A DNA stretch of 5,733 nt, taken from positions 1-5,733 of the forward strand of contig CALPQA020000146.1 in the NCBI GenBank assembly GCA_943325595.2, written 5' to 3'. The notes under the pieces were generated by a model, which was given only the letters and a program-made list of their open reading frames with translations, was not told where the DNA came from and made no database searches. This DNA comes from Auritidibacter sp. Marseille-P8566 (lineage in GTDB: Bacteria; Bacteroidota; Bacteroidia; Flavobacteriales; Flavobacteriaceae). Position numbers and translations under genes: made by a program. Each line of letters begins with the position of its first letter. Positions within the stretch are counted from its first letter, which is position 1. Positions 1 through 4,588 of the stretch are shown here, piece after piece.

Positions 1-6
1 GTCGCC

Positions 7-26
7 CCTGCCTGTCGGCAGGCAGG
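7..26. repeat. GC-rich perfect hairpin (8-bp stem)
   Basis: The stem CCTGCCTG (7-14) pairs perfectly with CAGGCAGG (19-26) around the loop TCGG. It stands out in AT-rich DNA. It is followed by a GC-rich stretch to about 58 with no coding potential I can see. From general familiarity, such CTGCC/GGCAG palindromes recur between genes in flavobacterial genomes, so I call it an interspersed repeat. No T-run follows, so it is not a terminator. Confidence 0.6.
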
Positions 27-63
27 TTTGCTTCGCCCGTTCGGCTAACGCCTAGGGTCTATG

Positions 64-95
64 AAAACCCCGTTTCTAACGAAACGGGGTTTTTT
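64..95 (+). terminator. Strong intrinsic terminator for a plus-strand gene left of the window
   Basis: A 13-bp perfect stem pairs 64-76 (AAAACCCCGTTTC) with 81-93 around the loop TAAC. The second arm runs into TTTTTT, giving a classic rho-independent terminator on the plus strand. On the minus strand only four T's follow, so it is at best weakly bidirectional. It presumably ends a transcript entering from outside the window, because no gene lies at 1-60. Confidence 0.85.
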
Positions 96-109
96 GTTTC
101 CTCCCCAGT

Positions 110-128
110 CCCCTTCCGAATGAAGGGG
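110..128. repeat. Short inverted repeat, 7-bp stem
   Basis: CCCCTTC (110-116) pairs with GAAGGGG (122-128) around the loop CGAAT. It lies just past the terminator and has no T-run of its own. Function is unknown. It may be another small interspersed repeat or part of the 3' trailer of the upstream transcript. Confidence 0.45.
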
Positions 129-140
129 TGACGAGATGGA

Positions 141-167
141 AATATCAATATCAATATCAATATCAAT
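141..167. repeat. Hexanucleotide tandem repeat (AATATC, 4.5 copies)
   Basis: Four perfect head-to-tail copies of AATATC plus a final AAT run from 141 to 167. The array is outside any gene and far from any start codon. Copy-number change by slippage is possible and could serve as a strain marker, but no phase-variation target is visible. Confidence 0.9.
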
Positions 168-192
168 GAGAAATATAATATCTACAATATGT

Positions 193-222
193 AAACCTTG
201 TTTCTTGCGAAACGGATTTTTT
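193..222 (+). terminator. Weak terminator-like hairpin, apparent decayed copy of 64-95
   Basis: TTGTTTC (199-205 region) pairs with GAAACGG (209-215) using two G-T pairs around a TTGC-type loop. A run of seven T's follows on the plus strand. The stretch 193-233 can be aligned by eye with 64-104: both go from AAACC, through GTTTCT and GAAACGG, to a T-run and TTTCCTC. The weaker stem suggests a duplicated terminator that has drifted. No gene between the two would need it. Confidence 0.45.
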
Positions 223-261
223 TATTTTCCTCTAGCAGATCCAACCAAAGGATGGCTGACT

Positions 262-298
262 AAAAAATATACCCGATAGTTTTGAAAACCTATCTGGT
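262..298 (-). terminator. Imperfect hairpin with a minus-strand T-run; possible distal terminator
   Basis: ACC and GATAG (271-279) pair with CTATC and GGT (290-298) with one C/T mismatch. TTTT pairs with AAAA inside after one bulged C. On the minus strand the hairpin is followed by ATATTTTTT, so it could end transcripts reading through from the thioredoxin-like gene, about 300 nt past its stop. The gap before the T-run and the mismatch make it a weak candidate. It may equally be a decayed interspersed palindrome. Confidence 0.35.
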
Positions 299-462
299 GT
301 TTAAATGTTGTTTTGTTTTCCTAATCCTATGTCAATATAAAGCCGGTGGCACAGAATGTAAGTTGTGTGAGGATTAGCAATACTTATGATCAATGAATTA
401 TAATTATTAGTAGGAGTAGTAACTTATGTAGTATTAGGAATATAAACTGTAATTCTAAAACT
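299..462. other. Intergenic stretch without a recognised gene
   Basis: I see no reading frame with coding character and no tRNA-like fold on either strand. The only structure noted is an 8-bp inverted repeat, CTAATCCT (321-328) with AGGATTAG (370-377), separated by 41 bases. The segment between is less AT-rich than its surroundings. It could be a small RNA or degenerate sequence. Confidence 0.4.
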
Positions 463-533
463 TAACGTGCGTGAGGGATAGCAGTAGAAATCCCACGCTT
501 TTGGGCGTGGATTGTAGCGAAGAGCCCGACCGA
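463..533 (+). repeat. Structured interspersed repeat, copy 1
   Basis: This copy reads AGGGATAGCAGTAG, then AATCC, a tip hairpin, GGATT and TAGCGAAGAGCCCG on the plus strand. The tip pairs ACGC (494-497 region) with GCGT, extended by ATCC/GGAT with one bulged C. The same conserved strands occur in copy 2 (3691-3765, minus strand) and copy 3 (4467-4547, plus strand), while the tip sequences differ. The element lies 3' of the thioredoxin-like gene, in antisense orientation to it. It may match a known Flavobacteria RNA motif such as Flavo-1. That is a suggestion from memory and has not been checked. Confidence 0.6.
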
Positions 534-577
534 GTTTAACGAAAACGAGGTTGCTTTTCAAAATAGAGTAAACTCGG
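530..577. other. Long-range 9-bp inverted repeat beside repeat copy 1
   Basis: CCGAGTTTA (530-538) is perfectly complementary to TAAACTCGG (569-577) across a 30-base interior. Just beyond it, CACGCCC (579-585) can also pair with GGGCGTG (503-509) inside the tip of repeat copy 1, which would be an alternative fold. On the minus strand this inverted repeat lies 17 bases past the stop of the thioredoxin-like gene. The T-run there comes before the hairpin, so it is not a standard terminator. Confidence 0.55.
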
Positions 578-593
578 GCACGCCCAAAAAAAA

Positions 594-2117
594 TTATAAT
601 TTAGGTGTTTTCTTTTCGGCTTCTAGTGCGTTAATTATTGTTTTTACTTGATCGACATCTATTCTTTTGGCTTTGATAATTTTATTTTTGTCTAAAATAT
701 AAATTACAGGAGTAGAGTAAATATCGTATTTTTCTTTCAAATTATTGTAGTGAACGCCATCATAGACGTTTATCCAATCTAATTTTTTCTCGGTTACGTA
801 TTTTTGATATTTTTCAAATTCTTGTTGTGTGTAAACACTAAAAACCTTGACGTCTTTATTTTCTTTTTGTAATTCATGGTAAATTTGAATCAGTTTTGGA
901 ATTTCAACTTGACAATGTCCGCAGTCAACATCCCAAAAAACAAGTAGTAGGTATTCTGCTTTTACATCATGTAGTTTTAAAAATGTTTTTTCAATCTCTT
1001 GATTGTTGGCATAGAAAATCTTGGTTACTTCATCGCTTGTTTTTGCGGTTTCAAAACCCATTTTAACAATTTTATCATGACTTTCTATGGGTATCATCGG
1101 TAATTCAGGAGCGACTTGGCCAAGCAATAATGGTCTTAGGAGATTAGCACGGTCGATAATATTTTTAATAATATTATCATCGTTATATAGGTCTTTCGCT
1201 TTTCCCGTTTTGAAATACGTGTCTGAAATATGTACAAAAACTTTATCGAAACCCATTATTTTTGAGGTTTCATAAGTAGATGTGAAATGGGCCAATAATA
1301 ACTTGAACATGATTGACCCTTCAACGGTTTGCTTCATGATTCGGTCTATTTCGACAGCTACAGAATCTGGATGTCTGATAACTACTTGGTCAAAATAGCG
1401 CTTTATGCGATTGGCAAAAAAGGGCGTTCTAATTAGTCCGTCATTTTTAAAATCAACGTCTTTCCAATATTGATTTTTATAATATTTATAAACGGCGATA
1501 CTATCGGGTCTTCCGTTGGAGGCTTTCGGAACGTCTTTGAGATACTTTTCAACTTTTAGATTGAGCGCATCACTAATAAAACTTCCTTTATTTTGCTGAA
1601 TAAATTCCTGTTCATAATTTTCAATATTTTGATTGATTGTTTTTTGTTTTTCAATCATAAAAGACGTAGAATCTTTCTTGCTCATCCCTTTTGTCTTTAA
1701 GAGATGACCTTCAAAATCATTTTTTTGAGTTTCAAAATAGCGAATGTATTTAAAGAAATCATTTTCTTGTTTGGAATTATTACACGTTAATGTTGCTTTA
1801 TAATTGCTAAAATCATCGCTACTAATATCCATTTTCTGGGTATTTTCATCTATGAAAAAGTCAAAATAAATAGTTTTTCCTTGACCAATAAGTGAGTAAA
1901 TCCCGTTGTCTAATTTTCGTTTGCCATTAAAAATAATTTTGCCGTTTTTAATATTGGTACACGTATCTACAATCATGTTTTTATCAAACTGATAGAAGGT
2001 AAGGTAGGCGAGAGTATCTTTACAGTTTTTTAAATTGATTTTAATGTCATAAGTATTTTGGGCTTTGACATTAGCAACAAAGCAAACTAAAATAAGTGAT
2101 AGGAATATTTTTTTCAT
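594..2117 (-). CDS. Secreted thioredoxin-like protein with DUF4369/DUF5106-type regions
   Basis: This 507-residue protein is probably a periplasmic thiol-disulfide oxidoreductase of the TlpA/ResA-like group common in Bacteroidetes. Residues 1-19 form a signal peptide (MKK, hydrophobic core, VKA before Q20). About 22-115 resembles DUF4369. About 190-335 resembles DUF5106, with the typical 'RTPFFANRIKRYFD' stretch at 230-243. The thioredoxin-like domain begins near GQVAPELP (333-340) and carries the redox motif C399-G-H-C402 after a VFWDVD strand. The expected cis-proline is P470 in STP. About 50 residues separate the domain entry from the CGHC strand, longer than in a plain TlpA. The substrate is unknown; the family often sits beside envelope or metal-related genes, but none is evident here. 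The ATG at 2117 gives the complete signal peptide, and a TAnnTTTG box lies about 60 bp upstream. Family assignment is confident, physiological role is not. Confidence 0.88.
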   Translation of the reverse strand: MKKIFLSLILVCFVANVKAQNTYDIKINLKNCKDTLAYLTFYQFDKNMIVDTCTNIKNGKIIFNGKRKLDNGIYSLIGQGKTIYFDFFIDENTQKMDISSDDFSNYKATLTCNNSKQENDFFKYIRYFETQKNDFEGHLLKTKGMSKKDSTSFMIEKQKTINQNIENYEQEFIQQNKGSFISDALNLKVEKYLKDVPKASNGRPDSIAVYKYYKNQYWKDVDFKNDGLIRTPFFANRIKRYFDQVVIRHPDSVAVEIDRIMKQTVEGSIMFKLLLAHFTSTYETSKIMGFDKVFVHISDTYFKTGKAKDLYNDDNIIKNIIDRANLLRPLLLGQVAPELPMIPIESHDKIVKMGFETAKTSDEVTKIFYANNQEIEKTFLKLHDVKAEYLLLVFWDVDCGHCQVEIPKLIQIYHELQKENKDVKVFSVYTQQEFEKYQKYVTEKKLDWINVYDGVHYNNLKEKYDIYSTPVIYILDKNKIIKAKRIDVDQVKTIINALEAEKKTPKL

Positions 2118-2176
2118 ATTGGTAAAAATAGCAACTTAAATAATAATTATGGCTTCAACAAAAATAAAATATTTTG

Positions 2177-2202
2177 CAAACATAGAAATAATTTTACCCC
2201 AA
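2177..2202 (-). promoter_or_regulatory. Candidate Bacteroidetes promoter for the thioredoxin-like gene
   Basis: On the minus strand TATGTTTG (2177-2184) matches the Bacteroidetes -7 consensus TAnnTTTG exactly. Transcription would begin near 2170, leaving a leader of about 50 nt. The nearest TTG for a -33 box is at 2200-2202, with 15 bp between the boxes, shorter than the usual 17-23. It lies just past the terminator of the preceding gene, which fits a separate transcription unit. Confidence 0.5.
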
Positions 2203-2252
2203 AATAATTCAATTTTAGGAGGTTTTTAACAGGTTACTTTGTAGTTTAAAGC

Positions 2253-2282
2253 AAAAATCCTAATCGTGTGATTAGGATTTTT
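2253..2282 (-). terminator. Intrinsic terminator overlapping the end of the DUF1456 gene
   Basis: A 13-bp perfect stem pairs 2253-2265 with 2270-2282 around a four-base loop. On the minus strand the second arm ends in TTTTT, so it terminates transcripts from the DUF1456 gene. The TAA stop codon (2272-2274) and the last codons form the first arm of the stem. On the plus strand the arm also ends in a T-run, so it can work both ways, although no plus-strand gene is seen here. Confidence 0.85.
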
Positions 2283-2715
2283 TGTTTTTACCGTTTTTGA
2301 ATCGTACTTTTTCAACTACTTGAATCTTTGGAGTCGCTCGGTTTGAAGTTTGCTTTTTAAACGGCTTCTTTGCTATTGGGCTTTTCGAAGGAATTTGGTC
2401 ACCTCTGGATTTTTCCTCATCATAATTGCCTTGTTGCGTTTTAACTTCAGTTTTGTTTTTATTCAAAACATCGGAAGGATTTTTAGGATTTTCTTTTGTT
2501 CCACGTAAATGTAAAACCAAAGCATTCAGAAAATTACGCAATACTTGGTCGCCACATTCCATATAATTCTCGTGATCTTCAGCACGGAAAAAAGCACCCA
2601 ATTCTGATTTTGTGATTCTAAAATCTACCAATTCCAAAATCTCAACTATTTGGTCATCACGGAGCATCAGTGCTACGCGCAGTTTTTTAAGGATATCGTT
2701 ATTTGTCATTTTCAT
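2272..2715 (-). CDS. DUF1456 family protein (YehS-like), single repeat with basic tail
   Basis: Residues 3-72 match the DUF1456 repeat known from E. coli YehS: NNDILKKLRVAL at the start, then a short helix pair, a D/H-rich turn (AEDHENY, 45-51) and ECGDQVLRNFLNAL (53-66). YehS carries two such repeats in about 156 residues. Here there is one, closest to the second YehS repeat, followed by a 75-residue low-complexity tail rich in Lys, Asn and Ser. The tail is strongly basic and probably disordered, which hints at nucleic-acid contact, but this is inference. The function of the family is unknown to me. There is no signal peptide, so it is cytoplasmic. The start could be the ATG at 2715 or the one at 2709 (MTNND), and the second fits the family boundary equally well. 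It lies 39 bp after the esterase gene with no clear promoter, so the two are probably co-transcribed. Confidence 0.85.
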   Translation of the reverse strand: MKMTNNDILKKLRVALMLRDDQIVEILELVDFRITKSELGAFFRAEDHENYMECGDQVLRNFLNALVLHLRGTKENPKNPSDVLNKNKTEVKTQQGNYDEEKSRGDQIPSKSPIAKKPFKKQTSNRATPKIQVVEKVRFKNGKNKKS

Positions 2716-2754
2716 AGTATGTCATTTTAAAAATTAGGGCCTAAAAATATTTTT

Positions 2755-3555
2755 TTAGAGAAGCCAAAGGTACACTTTTACAAAATTATCTCGCCATAAT
2801 TTTTCGTTATGTTGTCCGTTTTTGATAATTCTTTTTCGGGTTAAGTGCATGCAACTGCATCTTATGTCAGATAGTAAGATTTCCATTTTATCCACATCGG
2901 GAACCATGTCTGTACTTTCATTGTCACCGCAAAGTAAGAATATTTTTGAATTTAGTTTCCTTGTGTTTTTTGTTAATTTAAAAATTTCGGGGTTGAACCA
3001 AAATGCAGGCGATAGAACCCCAGCTTTACCAAATACTTCTGGGTATTTCAGTACCGCATAATAGGATATTAATCCTCCCAAAGAACTTCCCATAATTGCA
3101 GTAGCACTCGTTTTGGTTTTGGTTCGGTAGGTTTTGTCAATTTTTGGTTTCAGTGTTTTTACTATGAATTCCAAGTAATTATCCCCATTTCCGCCGCCAT
3201 ACTTTTCGTTTTTATAGGGTGTTAATTCATCCATTCGTTTTTCATTTCCGTGTTCAATTCCCACAATAATGACCTGCGCGTTTAAACTGTCTAATTTTTC
3301 ATCAATGTTCCATTCTCCCGCATACGCCGTTTTCGAATCAAATAAATTTTGGGCATCATGCATATAAATTACAGGATATTTTTTTTTGGAAGTGGCATAT
3401 TCCTTTGGTAAATACAACCAGATTTTCTTTGTACAATGAAGTTGTGGTGCCTCAATTGAAAAGGTTGATACATTTTTTGAAGCTGTACTTTGCTGAGAAA
3501 ACACTGTATTTGCTAAAAGTAATAATATATAAAATAAAGCTATTTTACGAGTCAT
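2755..3555 (-). CDS. Secreted esterase-like alpha/beta hydrolase (PF00756-type)
   Basis: This 266-residue protein belongs to the putative esterase family that includes esterase D and the enterobactin esterase IroE. A signal peptide covers residues 1-20 (MTRK, hydrophobic core, VFS before QQ). The hydrolase fold shows YPVIYMHDAQNLFD (60-73), the nucleophile elbow G-S-S158-L-G-G, a likely acid at D211 (LLCGDNES) and the catalytic His in GQHNEKLWR (H249). All triad positions are present, so it should be active, but the substrate cannot be read from sequence. A longer frame reaches a TTG at 3579. I chose the ATG at 3555 because the TTG lies inside the TATCTTTG promoter box (3577-3584), upstream of the expected transcription start, and because the ATG gives a standard signal peptide. 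The DUF1456 gene follows at 39 bp. Confidence 0.88.
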   Translation of the reverse strand: MTRKIALFYILLLLANTVFSQQSTASKNVSTFSIEAPQLHCTKKIWLYLPKEYATSKKKYPVIYMHDAQNLFDSKTAYAGEWNIDEKLDSLNAQVIIVGIEHGNEKRMDELTPYKNEKYGGGNGDNYLEFIVKTLKPKIDKTYRTKTKTSATAIMGSSLGGLISYYAVLKYPEVFGKAGVLSPAFWFNPEIFKLTKNTRKLNSKIFLLCGDNESTDMVPDVDKMEILLSDIRCSCMHLTRKRIIKNGQHNEKLWRDNFVKVYLWLL

Positions 3556-3576
3556 ATATTGATTTTGTTCTAACCT

Positions 3577-3584
3577 CAAAGATA
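3577..3584 (-). promoter_or_regulatory. Bacteroidetes -7 promoter box for the esterase gene
   Basis: TATCTTTG on the minus strand matches TAnnTTTG exactly and ends 21 bp before the ATG at 3555. The leader would be about 15 nt. No clear TTG -33 box is seen at the usual spacing; the sequence there is TTTTAG-like. The box decides the start codon, since the alternative TTG start overlaps it. Confidence 0.6.
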
Positions 3585-3690
3585 CGAACGAATTGAATTC
3601 TATTTCTAAAACAGATGGGATAATTGAAGATAAATGCTAAATGTTTGTTTTTTATTTTTTTGAAGCACTACTTTATTTTTTACCACACGA

Positions 3691-3765
3691 TTCGTCCCGC
3701 TATTCGCTATATCTCTTGTGGCGAACCCCGCCACAACAGGATGTCGCTACTATCGGGGCTACGAA
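3691..3765 (-). repeat. Structured interspersed repeat, copy 2 (best-formed copy)
   Basis: The outer arms TTCGT (3691-3695) and ACGAA (3761-3765) pair, followed inward by CCCG (3696-3699) with CGGG (3754-3757). The tip is a perfect 8-bp stem, TTGTGGCG (3716-3723) with CGCCACAA (3729-3736). Between them, read on the minus strand, lie the conserved strands GATAGTAGCGACATCC and GATATAGCGAATAGC. It sits between the lipoprotein stop (3853) and the esterase promoter, in the sense orientation of both. Confidence 0.75.
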
Positions 3766-3820
3766 ATAAAGTTTAGATTTTCATAGATAGTTTAGCAAAA
3801 CAGGGAAGGATTTTTCTTTG

Positions 3821-3846
3821 TGGGCACGAGCGAGACGCTCACGCTC
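3821..3846. repeat. Short GC-rich palindromic repeat
   Basis: GAGCG (3828-3832) and CGCTC (3836-3840) form a 5-bp stem around AGA, and a second CGCTC follows at 3842-3846. It starts 7 bp past the lipoprotein stop codon on the minus strand. No T-run follows, so it is not a standard terminator. From memory, similar GAGCGTGAGCGTC strings are common between flavobacterial genes, which suggests another interspersed repeat family. Confidence 0.45.
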
Positions 3847-3852
3847 TCTTGG

Positions 3853-4347
3853 TTATTTCACTCTTTTCATTATTTCCTCCGTTATTGGAAGGCAATCAGT
3901 TTCTTCTCCGTTTTTTTGAATATACTTTATAATGACTTTACTAGAATCTAATGCTAATCTAATCGCAATTGAATATTCAGTTTCAATCATAACATATTCA
4001 TTAGCTCCATATGCTGTTCCGCTTTCATCTTCATCAACTTCTGAAGCAAGATCAGAATATTTATTCTCCGCAATTCCCCAATATTCTGTATCACAAGGAA
4101 GTGTTTTTGTAACAAGATGAAATTTTAAGGTTTTTTTATCAGCGATATTAATTCCAAGTATTTGATTTGATTCTCCATTAGAATATTTATATATCAATGT
4201 ATAATCATTTTGAGAAAATATAGGATTACTATTTTTCTTTACAATTTTTGGAGATTTAGAAGTTGCAATCTTTTTTTTAGTTCTTTCGTTTTCACAACTA
4301 AAAAGCCCAATCAGGATTAACGAAATTATGAAGATATTTTTTCTCAT
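3853..4347 (-). CDS. Hypothetical lipoprotein
   Basis: This 164-residue protein has a clear lipoprotein signal: MRKN, a hydrophobic stretch, and the lipobox L15-F-S-C18. The mature protein would start at C18 with a lysine/serine-rich, probably flexible linker (about 19-45), then a small mostly beta domain (about 46-164). Two further cysteines, C85 (LPCDTEYWG) and C152 (ETDCLPI), could form a disulfide in the periplasm. An acidic patch, EVDEDESG, lies at 103-110. The acidic residue E19 after the lipid Cys gives no clear sorting signal that I can assign. I do not recognise the domain, so no function is proposed; a small lipid-anchored binding or inhibitor protein is possible. The start is fixed by the lipobox distance. 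It appears to be a single-gene unit with its own promoter box upstream. Confidence 0.8.
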   Translation of the reverse strand: MRKNIFIISLILIGLFSCENERTKKKIATSKSPKIVKKNSNPIFSQNDYTLIYKYSNGESNQILGINIADKKTLKFHLVTKTLPCDTEYWGIAENKYSDLASEVDEDESGTAYGANEYVMIETEYSIAIRLALDSSKVIIKYIQKNGEETDCLPITEEIMKRVK

Positions 4348-4402
4348 ATAATATTTGCTAACTTCTATAGATACTAAACTAAAGTTGAGTATTATTTCAT
4401 AT

Positions 4403-4426
4403 CAAATATACTTTTATTTTTTTCAA
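4403..4426 (-). promoter_or_regulatory. Candidate promoter for the lipoprotein gene
   Basis: TATATTTG (4403-4410, minus strand) matches TAnnTTTG exactly and predicts a leader of about 50 nt before the ATG at 4347. A TTG at 4424-4426 is the nearest -33 candidate, but only 13 bp separate the boxes, so that half is doubtful. The region is very AT-rich, so a chance match is possible. Confidence 0.45.
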
Positions 4427-4466
4427 AAGCAGTTTTTTTAAGGCCGGAAAATAAAAGAAAGCAAAA

Positions 4467-4547
4467 CAATTCTTCCTTTAGCCCCGTTAGAGGCGGTATC
4501 CTCGCAGCGAAGCGAAGAGATATAGCTGAAAGCGGGAATTGGAATTG
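4467..4547 (+). repeat. Structured interspersed repeat, copy 3
   Basis: The conserved strands read GTTAGAGGCGGTATCCT and GAGATATAGCTGAAAGCGGG on the plus strand. CCCG (4483-4485 region) can pair with CGGG (4533-4536). Outer arms CAATTC (4467-4472) and GAATTG (4536-4541 or 4542-4547) extend the stem. The tip pairs TCGC with GCGA around AGCGAA, unlike the tips of copies 1 and 2. It lies about 40 bp past the uvrB stop, antisense to uvrB. Confidence 0.65.
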
Positions 4548-4588
4548 CAAATACAAGAGGACAATTCGCTCCCAAAAATAATATAGAT

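Noticed and set aside
463..585. CRISPR array or riboswitch controlling the neighbouring gene
   Set aside because: The three repeat copies are far apart with no regular spacers, and each lies 3' of genes or antisense to them rather than in a leader before a start codon.
1087..1275. 62-codon plus-strand open frame inside the thioredoxin-like gene
   Set aside because: It lies wholly antisense to a well-supported gene, has no recognisable domain and no promoter box. It is a chance frame.
2734..2750. Terminator between the esterase and DUF1456 genes
   Set aside because: The near-palindrome TTAGGGCCTAA has only a 5-bp stem with almost no loop, and the A/T runs beside it do not make a terminator.
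2822..3061. 79-codon plus-strand open frame inside the esterase gene
   Set aside because: It is antisense to conserved catalytic-domain codons and has no family resemblance or upstream signals.
3405..3596. 63-codon plus-strand open frame across the esterase 5' end
   Set aside because: Its hydrophobic and charged stretches mirror the signal-peptide codons and promoter of the real gene; no independent support.
3932..4120. 62-codon plus-strand open frame inside the lipoprotein gene
   Set aside because: It is antisense to the lipoprotein, whose lipobox and start are clear; nothing supports the opposite frame.
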